From assembly GCA_027490195.1 (NCBI GenBank), contig JAIXYN010000095.1, positions 1 to 55,090 on the forward strand: a stretch of 55,090 bases of DNA. Direction: 5' to 3'. Source of the DNA: Verrucomicrobiaceae bacterium. Its GTDB lineage: Bacteria; Verrucomicrobiota; Verrucomicrobiia; Verrucomicrobiales; Verrucomicrobiaceae. The notes under the pieces are model-generated. The model had not been told where the DNA came from and made no database searches. It saw nothing but the letters and a program-made list of their open reading frames with translations. The position numbers were made by a program, and so were the translations under genes. This document shows, one piece after another, positions 22,879 through 31,962 of the stretch (its first letter is position 1; each line of letters opens with the position of its first letter).

Positions 22879-23181
22879 TCACAGCAGCAAATTCGGGCAA
22901 AGGCCCATGCCGAAAAAGGAACACAAGGTTGCGCCGACAATGAGGGGATCAACACCTGATTCGAGGTAGGCGTAATTCAGTTCCGCAGCGGACATGTGCG
23001 GTGCGTAGAGCGCCAGCAGGGAGTCTCGCGTGATGCGCTGGCATTCTGCGACTGCCTCCTAAAGAGTCGCCTTGCTACAGACATAGCGCCGTCCCACAGA
23101 GCCGGACACGGACCTGGCGTTGCGGTCTATGTAGATCTGGTATGGCCACAAAGGCGGGCCTGGGTCTAAATCAATATGCAT
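22879..23181 (-). pseudogene. 100-codon reading frame interrupted by an in-frame TAG
   Basis: The frame starts MHIDLDPGPPLWPYQIYIDRN, reaches a TAG at 23061-23059 after 40 codons, and continues in the same frame for 59 codons (EAVAECQRITRDSLLALYAP onward) to TGA at 22881-22879. Both halves read like one protein with balanced composition, so a single base change seems to have split it. The ATG overlaps the stop of the 63-aa gene upstream, so it was translationally coupled to the tail of the defence operon. Family not recognised. A sequencing error or functional readthrough cannot be excluded. Confidence 0.5.
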
Positions 23182-23362
23182 CGTCATTTAACAATTGGCG
23201 GACCTGCCAGGACATTGCCACACAGCCCATTTCATCTCGGATTTCAGCCCTGACAGTTGGATCTGTCGCGGCCTGCAAGGCAGCTCTCAACTGATCCATG
23301 ATGGCAAGCGTTTTTCGTGTGTCCTCATCGGCTGTGGTATTTGGCAGTTCTGCTTGTTTCAT
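23171..23362 (-). CDS. Small helical hypothetical protein (63 aa)
   Basis: The sequence MKQAELPNTTADEDTRKTLAIMDQLRAALQAATDPTV..EIRDEMGCVAMSWQVRQLLNDDAY is acidic and helical. A GGTGAACC stretch precedes the ATG, and the gene begins 8 bp after the stop of the 58-aa gene. Its stop overlaps the ATG of the following interrupted frame. The chain of overlapping small genes downstream of res indicates a single transcript. No domain is recognised. Size and composition would suit an antitoxin or regulatory peptide, but that is speculation. Confidence 0.5.
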   Translation of the reverse strand: MKQAELPNTTADEDTRKTLAIMDQLRAALQAATDPTVRAEIRDEMGCVAMSWQVRQLLNDDAY

Positions 23363-23370
23363 GGTTCACC

Positions 23371-23547
23371 TCAAAGTGAATCAGCGGCTTCTGCTGCGCG
23401 ATTGAAGGGATTCAGTATGTTGGAGGCCGATTCGGCGACCAGCAGGCAACTGATGGAAAATTGCGGATCGGCGCCGGCGGCTGTCTGCAAAGACTGCACA
23501 ACCTGATGCACCTCCATGATGGTTTCCCATAACCATTGGATGATCAT
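23371..23547 (-). CDS. Very small hypothetical protein (58 aa)
   Basis: The frame MIIQWLWETIMEVHQVVQSL...AAEAADSL lies between the 143-aa and 63-aa genes, 27 bp after the former and 8 bp before the latter, so it fits tightly into the operon. It contains an amphipathic helical N-terminus and a Ser/Ala-rich tail. No family is recognised. Coding potential is supported mainly by the packing of neighbouring frames. Confidence 0.45.
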   Translation of the reverse strand: MIIQWLWETIMEVHQVVQSLQTAAGADPQFSISCLLVAESASNILNPFNRAAEAADSL

Positions 23548-23574
23548 TTTGATTCGTTCGTTGATGTTCGAAGG

Positions 23575-24006
23575 TCAGGAAGATTCCACCACTTCAGACA
23601 GCTCGAACAATTCTGAGATGACATCATGCTTGGTGGCAATAAGGCTGTCACACAGTACGGTAATTTGTTCACTCATGCCCTCTGGCAGCGTGAGACTGGG
23701 CAACTCGGTCTGAATGTAGGCGGCGTTGCTCATCATCTGCATGGCGCAATTTTGTGCGGCGCTGGCGAAGATTTGGAGTTTGGGGTTTGTTCGGAAGTTT
23801 CTTTTTTGCACCCCAGTCAGATGTAGGCTGAGAAAATAGGTTGGATGAGGGGGCCGCCGGGAGAAACGCGAGATAAGGTTCGAATACCCTGCTTCATCGA
23901 AGGTAGACAGTTCAAAACGTGATTGCAGGCCGCAGAGATAAACCGTGGAGCGGGTCAGGGTTTCGGCGAGATCGGCAAAAGTGTGCATGAAGGCGCCGTT
24001 CAGCAT
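23575..24006 (-). CDS. Hypothetical protein coupled to Res (143 aa)
   Basis: Its ATG overlaps the TGA of res (24000-24006), so translation is coupled. The protein has no membrane segment or signal. It begins HTFADLAETLTRSTVYLCGLQSRF, has a middle part rich in aromatic and basic residues, and ends in an acidic helix (DVISELFELSEVVESS). I recognise no family. The location directly after res suggests an accessory subunit of the restriction complex or an independent toxin/immunity unit riding on the operon. An alternative start is the Met seven codons in. Confidence 0.6.
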   Translation of the reverse strand: MLNGAFMHTFADLAETLTRSTVYLCGLQSRFELSTFDEAGYSNLISRFSRRPPHPTYFLSLHLTGVQKRNFRTNPKLQIFASAAQNCAMQMMSNAAYIQTELPSLTLPEGMSEQITVLCDSLIATKHDVISELFELSEVVESS

Positions 24007-26984
24007 TTTGCGAGCACATCATCCAGCTTCGTTGCCTTGAGGAACCTGGCTGTAGGCGTGTTATGGGTGGCGAGTGCGGCAAAATGAGCCTCACCGCATT
24101 TGATCTTGGCGCTTTCTTTGTCACGGAGATCGTCAGTAAAGAGGCTGCTCTTGGTTTCGACAACGAAGTAGAGACGCTCGGTGCCGTCTTTGTCCACGAG
24201 CACGGCCCAGTCGGGATTGTAGGGGCCGAGGGGCGTGGGGACCCGAAACCAGCCGGGGAGCTTGGCGTAAACTTTGATGGCCTCATTCTTCTCCAGTTGT
24301 TCTGCGAAGCTGCGCTCGGTGTCTGACTGGTAGATGACCTGTTCGTGTACGCTCTTGTCGGCGTTAATCATCGTCTTGAGGTAGCCGGTGAGTTCTTCGG
24401 TCTCGAAAAGTTGCTGAGCGTAGTATTCTTCGGCTCCAATGCGCTGGTACTTGATGCCGTTCACGAGGGCCATGCGCTTGCTGCGGTTGATGATCTCGGC
24501 GGCAAGTTCGATAAACTGCTGAGGGTTGCGTTTGAAATCATCGAGTCGTCCGCTGTCCACGAGAATACGGTAGATGCTGCGGCGCGTGAGTGAGGTCTTG
24601 TCCTGGAGGTCAGTGAGGATGTCGGGAAGTTCGATGTCGCCTTCGTCCAGGGTTACCGGGGCCGAGGTCGCCGTCTCCTTGGTGTCCACACCGGACCGCC
24701 CGATGGCGAGGTCGGCCTTGCGCCATTGCAGGCGGGTCTTGGCGATGGGGGGACCGTCCGTAAGGGACTTGATGCAGGTCAGCAGCAGGGCCTCGTTGTC
24801 GAACTGCACACGGTAGGTTGTCTTGTGCTTGATGCGATCCCACAGCGCCTTGAAGTCCGCGCCTTGAAGCACGGCTTGTCGGCTCTTCACCTGCTTGCGT
24901 TCATCGGCATTCTTGATTTCAAGGCGTCCGGCCAGCTTGCGGAGAATTTCCCTGACCTGCGGCACCTGGGCGGTAAACGGCTCTGGCAGTGTCAGTGTGC
25001 CGTTTTTGAGGGCGGTACGAAGTGCGTCCTGCACCTTGCCCTTGGAGTCCACCAGACCGGCGGCTTTCAAATGCTCCCAGAGGACTTTCGATTGGTCAAA
25101 GCCCAGCGGTGCGGGCTGGCCATCTGGTCCGTTGATGGTGATTCCAGCAAATTGATGTGTCTCCACGACGCCGAAACGGATGCCGGTCTCCTGCTCAATC
25201 TCGTTCTGAAGGCTCTCGGCGAACTGCTCGTAGCTCTCCGTCGCGATGACAGTCAGGGTGTTCACCTCGAAGCCGCGCAGGCGCTCGCCTTGCTGGTTCA
25301 CACAAAGGCGCAGGCCGCGCCCGATGGTTTGACGGCGTTCGCGCTCAGTGCCCATTTCGCGCAAGGCGCAGATCTGGAAGACGTTGGGGTTGTCCCAGCC
25401 TTCGCGGAGGGCGGAGTGGGAGAAGATGAACTTCAACTTCGTATCAAAGCTCAGGAGTTTCTCCTTCTCCTTCATGATGAGGTTGTAGGCCCGCTCGGCG
25501 TTGTCCCGATTCCCTTGGTTGTTCTCTGCGGTGTCAGTCCAGCCTCCCTTTTTATCAATGGAGAAATAGCCGTCGTGAACTTCCTCGGCGGCAGTGGTCA
25601 TATCGACTTCCTTGAAGAGGACCTGGTAATCCGGGTGCTTGGCGAGCCGCCGGTATTCCTCCTCGAAAAGGCGTGCATAATCGCCCTTCATCTTGTTGCC
25701 TTCAGCGTCGTATTGCCGGTATTTGTCCACGGCATCAATGAAAAACAGGCTCAAGACCTTGATGCCCTGCGGAGCTAGGCGCTTCTCCTTGTCGAGGTGC
25801 TCTTTGATGGTGCGGTGGATCATCTGACGCTGAACCGCCAGCGGTTCCACATCGCCATAGGCTTGGCCGGGGCGAAGGTATTGTTCGCCGCCGGGGTAGC
25901 GAAGCTCCATGAACTTGTCGTCTCCTGCATCCCTGATGTCCTGCCCAATGAGGTGGTCCCGGTAGATTTCCCGTTTGGTGACTTCTTCAAGTTTGTCGAG
26001 TGGTGCTACCGTCACAATTTGCCGGGCGACTCCGTGGGCCGTGGCCATGTCCAACTCCACCTGGGCACCAACTACGTTTCTTCCACGAGACACCGGCGCG
26101 ATGAATCGCACATAGGCGCGGTTATGCCCGCCCTCCACCGTGGCTGATGCCACTTCGATCTGTTTCACCAGCTTGCTCTCGTAGGCATCCACGGCATCAA
26201 GTCGATAGACCATGTGATGCTTGTCCGCGTGGGTGGCGGAGTAGCGCAGCGTGCAGAGCGGGCGCATGGCATCCAGCGCCTCCTTGCCCCGGCCTTCCAG
26301 GCCACCGTCCACACTTTGCGGTTCATCCACGATGAGGATGGGACGCGTCGATTTGATGAGGTCGATGGGCTTCTCTCCGCCCATTTTCTCGGTGTCTTTG
26401 TAGAGGTTGTTCACCTCCTTTTTGTTAATTGCACCCACCGTCACCACCATGATCTGGATGTTCGAGCTGGTCGCGAAGTTGCGCACCGGGCCGGGCTTGG
26501 CGGAGTCGTAGAGGAAATAGTCAAACGGCACGCCGGAGTAGAGGGTGCGGAAATGCTCCTCCATGATTTTGATCGAATGATAGACCCCCTCTTTGATCGC
26601 GACTGAGGGCACCACGATCACGAACTTGGTAAAGCCGCTGCGCTGGTTCAGTTCAAAAATGGTGCGGAGATAGACGTAGGTTTTGCCAGTGCCCGTCTCC
26701 ATCTCCACGGTGAAGTCACGGTTCTTCAAGTCCTTCGACGGCTTCAACCCGTGCCGCAGTTGGACTTTGAGGAGATCCTCCAAAATTACTTCATTGTAAA
26801 CTGACTCATCGGGACGCTCGGGCCAGTTGCCATAGCCATTGGCATTGTCGAAGCCCGGCAGGTCACCGAAGAATTTGGAAACGGTGAAGACGGAGGTGCA
26901 GCGCTCCCATTTGCTGAACAGGTCGCACACCGCGTTGATGGCATCGCGCTGGTAATCGAGGTTGGGCTCGAAGTGGAGTTTCAT
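24000..26984 (-). CDS. res: Type III-like restriction enzyme Res subunit (994 aa)
   Basis: Superfamily 2 helicase/translocase with a C-terminal nuclease. Visible motifs are the Q-region (YQRDAINAV, about 11-19), Walker A METGTGKT (95-102), the DEPQ box ILIVDEPQ (216-223), motif III SATH (249-252), and the downstream REGWDNPNVFQI and RQTIGRGLRL motifs (V and VI). The C-terminal PD-(D/E)xK nuclease reads PDW...YFVVETK (Asp 925, Glu 943, Lys 945). Length is typical for Res (about 900-1000 aa). In type III enzymes Res acts with Mod, translocating ATP-dependently and cutting near recognition sites on unmodified DNA. All motors and nuclease residues look intact. The start overlaps the TIR gene by 4 bp. 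Confidence 0.9.
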   Translation of the reverse strand: MKLHFEPNLDYQRDAINAVCDLFSKWERCTSVFTVSKFFGDLPGFDNANGYGNWPERPDESVYNEVILEDLLKVQLRHGLKPSKDLKNRDFTVEMETGTGKTYVYLRTIFELNQRSGFTKFVIVVPSVAIKEGVYHSIKIMEEHFRTLYSGVPFDYFLYDSAKPGPVRNFATSSNIQIMVVTVGAINKKEVNNLYKDTEKMGGEKPIDLIKSTRPILIVDEPQSVDGGLEGRGKEALDAMRPLCTLRYSATHADKHHMVYRLDAVDAYESKLVKQIEVASATVEGGHNRAYVRFIAPVSRGRNVVGAQVELDMATAHGVARQIVTVAPLDKLEEVTKREIYRDHLIGQDIRDAGDDKFMELRYPGGEQYLRPGQAYGDVEPLAVQRQMIHRTIKEHLDKEKRLAPQGIKVLSLFFIDAVDKYRQYDAEGNKMKGDYARLFEEEYRRLAKHPDYQVLFKEVDMTTAAEEVHDGYFSIDKKGGWTDTAENNQGNRDNAERAYNLIMKEKEKLLSFDTKLKFIFSHSALREGWDNPNVFQICALREMGTERERRQTIGRGLRLCVNQQGERLRGFEVNTLTVIATESYEQFAESLQNEIEQETGIRFGVVETHQFAGITINGPDGQPAPLGFDQSKVLWEHLKAAGLVDSKGKVQDALRTALKNGTLTLPEPFTAQVPQVREILRKLAGRLEIKNADERKQVKSRQAVLQGADFKALWDRIKHKTTYRVQFDNEALLLTCIKSLTDGPPIAKTRLQWRKADLAIGRSGVDTKETATSAPVTLDEGDIELPDILTDLQDKTSLTRRSIYRILVDSGRLDDFKRNPQQFIELAAEIINRSKRMALVNGIKYQRIGAEEYYAQQLFETEELTGYLKTMINADKSVHEQVIYQSDTERSFAEQLEKNEAIKVYAKLPGWFRVPTPLGPYNPDWAVLVDKDGTERLYFVVETKSSLFTDDLRDKESAKIKCGEAHFAALATHNTPTARFLKATKLDDVLAKC

Positions 26985-28141
26985 TTTGAAGTTTTCGAGG
27001 TCGAGCTGGGACGTTTTGAATAAGTGTCAAAAAACTCCCGTGCCAGTGCCTTGTGCTTGTCGAGGTTGTCTTGATTGAGGTACCGGCATTCAATTTTCTC
27101 GACCGCACCCTTCTTAGGGTCATGAAGACGAGAAAACACGCTGGAGAAGCGTTCTGCTATTTCGGGGCCGGTCAGGCGGACTGTGGATTCGATTACGAGA
27201 TCTTCGCCATAGAAGTGAATGAACACTTCTTTGTTGTCGATGATTACGAGTTCAAAGTCATTGGTAAACTGGGTCAGATACAACGTGAACGACTTACCCA
27301 TGAACTTCTCTAGGTATTCTTCAACATCCTTGAGCTTTTCGAGATTATTGGCCGCCACGATTCTGAAATAATGCTCCAATGCTTGGCAGTCTTTCCCGAG
27401 GACGCGGTCATTGATGGCGTCAGAGTAAGCAGGGAACGTATTCTTGATGGCATGGGGGAAGAAGCGGGTGGCACGGATCATTCGAGTTGCTCTCATGGTG
27501 GCATCAATGAGCGCCTGCATCGCCTCTCTCTCGCCATAGATATAATCAAAAGCGTTGAGCCCTTGCGACACTCCATTTAACATAGAACGGCTGTTTGTTA
27601 GGAGTTCTTCGAGGATGTCCTCGGGTGAGCGCTTCGCCGGAGGTTGGTCCTTTGAATCTTCTGCTTGAGCAACAATATTTAGCTCTTGTTCCAGGTTTGG
27701 CCAGATCATGGCGAAGACTTCATCCAGGTCGGATTCGTTTCGCTTCTGTTCATTGAGACGAGTGTTAATTGTCCTGAAAAGCTTCAGGATGTCCCCTCGT
27801 TCAAAGGTCGTCGCGTGATATTCCGACAAAGGCGGTTTCAGATCAGACGTTTTAGCATCCAAAAGAAAAAGGCACACAGTGGCCTCTTTATGATGACGGG
27901 CCAAGGCACCTGCCTCAAAATGAAGCCACGGTGATTGCACATTTGCACGCGTTACCACCAAAATGCCGAAGTTGGATGATTCGAGTTTGTTTGAAATTAC
28001 TTCAAACCAACGCTGACCGCTTTCGATACCCGTGGAGATGAAAGCATTTGCTCCAGGCAGATGCAGACGAATGTGTTTCTCAAGAATCAAAGCCGCTTTC
28101 TGACTTTTAGTTCCGGACCAGCTGATGAAGACGTTTAACAT
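26981..28141 (-). CDS. TIR-domain protein inserted between mod and res (386 aa)
   Basis: The N-terminal about 125 residues form a TIR-like domain: beta-A LNVFISWSG (2-10), a second strand NFGILVVTRAN (58-67), then SPWLHFEAGAL (70-80). Glu 76 sits where TIR NADases have their catalytic Glu, four residues after the conserved Trp. The C-terminal about 250 residues are helical/mixed and not recognised; they may sense a trigger or oligomerise. Bacterial TIR proteins typically deplete NAD+ or make signal nucleotides to stop infected cells. The gene overlaps res by 4 bp and starts 38 bp after mod, so it is an integral part of the operon. A pathway to activation is not visible in the sequence. Confidence 0.82.
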   Translation of the reverse strand: MLNVFISWSGTKSQKAALILEKHIRLHLPGANAFISTGIESGQRWFEVISNKLESSNFGILVVTRANVQSPWLHFEAGALARHHKEATVCLFLLDAKTSDLKPPLSEYHATTFERGDILKLFRTINTRLNEQKRNESDLDEVFAMIWPNLEQELNIVAQAEDSKDQPPAKRSPEDILEELLTNSRSMLNGVSQGLNAFDYIYGEREAMQALIDATMRATRMIRATRFFPHAIKNTFPAYSDAINDRVLGKDCQALEHYFRIVAANNLEKLKDVEEYLEKFMGKSFTLYLTQFTNDFELVIIDNKEVFIHFYGEDLVIESTVRLTGPEIAERFSSVFSRLHDPKKGAVEKIECRYLNQDNLDKHKALAREFFDTYSKRPSSTSKTSK

Positions 28142-28179
28142 AGGCTAGGTTGGTTGGTGGTTGGGGAGAAATTCGGACT

Positions 28180-30239
28180 CTACAGGCTCCGCACCGTTTC
28201 CAGCCCGTGCTGGTGGAGGATGGCGGTGAGGTTGGTCTTGGCGACGTCATCGGCGAAGGCGCTGTCGCGAAAGACGACGGTGGTTTCTCCGGCGGGCTTC
28301 AATGCCTTGTACCAGGCGACGAGGCCGAGGGCCAGCGGCTCCACATCGGCCTGCGGGATGGTGGTCGAGAGACAGACGAGCAGGGAACCGCTGCCGATGG
28401 AGTGAACTTCATGTGTCTGCTTCTTGGCTCCGGTGATCTTTTTGGTTTCGATGGGCACACAGAGGTCAAGGCCAAGCTTGAGGAGCAGTTCAAAGAGGAT
28501 GTCCTGCTCGGTGCGGTTGGTCTTGAGGTGCTCGATGGAGGCTTCGAGGGTTTCGGCGAGTTTGTTACGGTCTGGCTCCCAGGCCAGGATGTTGCTGCTG
28601 GCGAGTTTAAAGACGCGGAAGCCGAGGTCCCCCGCAAACAGCGGGTTTTCCTTCCGAAACTTCTTCCCGGCCCGGCGCAGACGCTCTTTGGTAAGTTCGG
28701 CGATGTTGCGCGGTTTTCCAATTTCATCACAAAACATCGCCGCAGCCTTTTGTTCCTTTTGTTCTAAGCTCAATTGCTCAGGCAATTGAACGAGAACAAA
28801 ATGACGATTCGCCCCATCGGACAAGTTATGTTCCATCACGGCCTGCCCAAATGTCCCCGACCCGGCGAACAAGTCCAAGCCCACTTGATCATTGCTCATG
28901 CCAATCTGAATACATTGACGCAGAAGATCTACAGACTTCGGAAAGCTAAATGTGTCGCCTGGAAGGAAGGCCTTCATCGCACGCTTACCGTTGTCGCTCG
29001 AAAAGTTAGGCCCAATCCAAATCGACTTCGGTTTCGAGGTGCGCTCGATGATTTCGTCTTCCTCGCCTTCGTCTTCCTCGTCATCATCCTGCATAATTGT
29101 GTCACCAAGTTTGACGGTTGGATCAAGATATAGGCGATGTGACACGTCCAAACGGCCACTCCGCCCTGACTGTTTAGGATGCATCCAGGGGAGAAAAGCT
29201 CGGACCTTATCGATACCCCAGCGCCAACGGCCATCGCTGCCATCACCACGAAGTGGAAAGATTTCAATGTCAGTATCATTCTCCCGCTCTAGGGAGACGC
29301 GATTGTCGTCGGCCGACCAGTAGATGGGAAAATACATGTTAGGCCGGTCCTCCCGCCTGTCTGGCCCACCACGCTTTCGTAGATCGCGAAGTGCATACTT
29401 CTGCCCAGCTTCGTCTGTGTGTTTGAAGGCTGCTCGCTGTTCTTCCGTGAGTGGTAGTCCGAATGAAACGAATTCCGGCTTCGCATAGATGACAATCTGC
29501 TCGTGACACGCAGCCACATGCTTTTTGTCATTCCTGCCCTTCATATTCGTCACTACAGTCACATTGGCGATGAAGTTTTCTTCACCAAACAGATCGTTGG
29601 CGACGATGCGGAAATGCTGAACTTCCTTTTCGTCAATTGATACGAACATCACCCCATCCGGACGAAGAAGGCTCCACGCCATTTTGAGGCGGGGATACAT
29701 CATGTTGAGCCAGTCGGTATGGAAGCGGCCGGAGGCTTCGATGTTGGAGGAGAGTTTCTTGCCGCCCTCACCCGTCTGACCGGTGAGTTCGAGGTAGTTT
29801 TTGATGTTGTCCTGGAAGTTGTCAGGATAAACGAAGTCCTTGCCGGTGTTGTAGGGGGGTCGATGTAGATGAGCTTCACTTTTCCCGCGTAGGACTTCTG
29901 GAGGAGCTTGAGGACTTCGAGGTTGTCGCCCTCGATCATGAGGTTCTGGGTGGTGTCCCAGTCCACGCTGTCTTCCGGGCACGGGCGCAGGGTGCCGGTG
30001 GAGGGCGTGAGGGCGAGCTGGCGGGCGCGGCGTTTGCCATGCCAGTTGAGGCCGTATTTTTCCTCGGCATCCGTCACAGCCTTGTCGCCCACGAGCTGCT
30101 TGAGCACGTCGAGATTCACGGCCACGCCGTTTGCCCCCTCAGTAACGAGTTCGGGGAATAGCGCACGAAGCGCGGCAAGGTTCGTGGCGGCGAGATCGGG
30201 GGATTTGGTTTCAGGATCGGCGGCGGTGAGTGGATTCAT
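28180..30239 (-). pseudogene. mod: Type III-like DNA methyltransferase Mod, frameshifted at the DPPY motif
   Basis: N6-adenine methyltransferase of the beta class. The N-terminal part (from ATG 30239, 129 codons) ends ...VKLIYIDPP. The rest (YNTGKDFVYPDNFQ... through FAGSGTFGQAV to the C-terminus) is in the next frame, so motif IV DPPYNTG is split. The break falls in a run of six C on the coding strand (G run 29854-29859 on the plus strand); seven would restore one protein of about 686 aa, normal for Mod. Everything downstream looks selected and intact, so the lesion is recent, a phase-variation event or a base-calling error. As written, the product is truncated before the S-adenosylmethionine motif and inactive. 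Confidence 0.85.
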
Positions 30240-30242
30240 GTG

Positions 30243-31934
30243 TCAGGCGTTTGCGGCAGTTGTCGAAGTGCTGGCGAGGAGGTATTTGAACTTTTCCAAG
30301 ATGAGTGCTTTCCGAGCGGTTATGAAATCTTCAAAGCGGTCGAGCTGCCACAGCGCTGAGTCCGTTGGGATGAGATGAGCCTCAAGGTATTCTGCAGGCT
30401 TATCCTTGAACCATGCATCTGGCGGCGTGTCCGATTTGCCGCCGGCCCCATTTTCTTGCTGCGTGAGAAGCATGCAATTCGCCAATTGATTGCGTTCGGG
30501 TCCTTTGAAGCGCATCAGGCTCATACGCCCGGTGTCAGGATTGAGCATTTTTACTGAACTAAGGAGACTCTGCGGGAAGATGTGATCCACTTGTGGAAGA
30601 TTGTTGTCGTAGGCGGGGGTATAATTGAAGCTATACCATAGGTTGAAGAGCAAGTGAATCTGGTCGGACCCGTAGCCCATCCCCCAGAGCCGGTCCTCAG
30701 TTATGTCCAGACTGCGGCCCTTCGTCCGGATGACCCCGAAGACTTCAGCGAGGTCGAACTTTTTCAACTCCCGCAGCTTGTCTACAATGGAGTCAATCAA
30801 CTGATCCGGCGTGCCACTGAAGGCACCGGCCAGTGCGGTGCGCACCAAATAGGTTTCCACGTCCTTGGCCTGCCTCCATGACTCCTTGAAATGGTAGCGC
30901 CCGTAAATGAGAGGGATGAGAAGAAGGTAGGACGGCAGAGCCTTGTCACACTTGATGAAAGTCTTTCCACGAACAAAATCGAGCACATCTTTGACCGCAT
31001 CAGCAATCTCAGCCCAGTTTTCCTCGATCTGCTCGCGCACACCCGCTTTGCGGAACTTGTCCACCTCGTATCTCGCGCCCTGATCCAGGACGGTGAGGCA
31101 CGTCTTCAGAATGAAATCGCGCGAAAAATCGAAACCGTGGCAGTTGAGTTCATCCAGCAACTCTTGCATCCGGTCATCGGCCTGATCCCACGACGAGCTT
31201 AGCAGCGAGAACAGGAGGTCCGATTTGCCGAGTCTTGTGCCCCCAGAATTGGCCCTGATGAAGATCTCAACCACATCATCGTCTGTGTAGAGGCTCGGGG
31301 CATCAATGCTGTCGAGCTCCTGATAAATCACAGCCTCGTCCATTTTGAAAGTCCGGTCCACGATGTCGAGATGATCGTCCAGCTTGTTAAGCTCCAAGGT
31401 AGTCAACTCCCGACCAGCATCCACCTTGATGCGTTCGACGATTTCGCGCTTTTTTTGCTGTGTGAATATGAGTTCCTTGAACTTGATCCAGGGGAAAGCG
31501 ATTGAATTGGGCTCAAGGAATTGGAACTTGTATTTGATGTCGTCTGGGGCAGCGATTTCACCGCTGAGAACATCAAAACAAAGTTCGCGTCCCTCGTAGC
31601 TGCCATGCAGAGCTATATAAAGGCTCTGCAGGCGCTGCTGCCCGTCCAACACGAGGCATTTCCTCTTGTTATTCGTGGGTACATAAAAATCGATGAGCCG
31701 CAGGGACTCCTTCCAATTGTCGATGAACTTCCGACAGCGAATGGAACTCGTCGTTTTCCATACCAACAGAGTGCTGATCGGATACTCACGAAGGATCGAG
31801 TCAAACAGACGGCAAATCTGATCTTCGGACCAGACAAACGGACGCTGAATGTTTGGAAGCCAGAAGCCGCCGTCCTCGTCCGGGTTATTGAGGAAGCCGA
31901 CGATCTTGCGGATAGTTTGTTTGTGGTTTTTCAT
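30243..31934 (-). CDS. DUF262/DUF1524 GmrSD-like nuclease (563 aa)
   Basis: The N-terminal DUF262 domain has NIQRPFVW (28-35) and the DGQQR motif (97-101) of the ParB/Srx-like fold that hydrolyses nucleotides in GmrS-type proteins. The C-terminal DUF1524 domain carries an HNH-type site, VDHIFPQS (His 451) followed by NQLANCMLLTQQEN. Proteins with this pair act as modification-dependent or otherwise regulated restriction nucleases. The start at 31934 is chosen because it aligns with the conserved N-terminus; the frame is open 69 bp further upstream into the DUF4391 gene. Its stop lies 3 bp before mod. Target unknown. It may be an independent defence gene captured by the type III operon. Confidence 0.85.
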   Translation of the reverse strand: MKNHKQTIRKIVGFLNNPDEDGGFWLPNIQRPFVWSEDQICRLFDSILREYPISTLLVWKTTSSIRCRKFIDNWKESLRLIDFYVPTNNKRKCLVLDGQQRLQSLYIALHGSYEGRELCFDVLSGEIAAPDDIKYKFQFLEPNSIAFPWIKFKELIFTQQKKREIVERIKVDAGRELTTLELNKLDDHLDIVDRTFKMDEAVIYQELDSIDAPSLYTDDDVVEIFIRANSGGTRLGKSDLLFSLLSSSWDQADDRMQELLDELNCHGFDFSRDFILKTCLTVLDQGARYEVDKFRKAGVREQIEENWAEIADAVKDVLDFVRGKTFIKCDKALPSYLLLIPLIYGRYHFKESWRQAKDVETYLVRTALAGAFSGTPDQLIDSIVDKLRELKKFDLAEVFGVIRTKGRSLDITEDRLWGMGYGSDQIHLLFNLWYSFNYTPAYDNNLPQVDHIFPQSLLSSVKMLNPDTGRMSLMRFKGPERNQLANCMLLTQQENGAGGKSDTPPDAWFKDKPAEYLEAHLIPTDSALWQLDRFEDFITARKALILEKFKYLLASTSTTAANA

Positions 31935-31962
31935 TATAGCAGAAAGTGGTGTGTGCGAAGTG

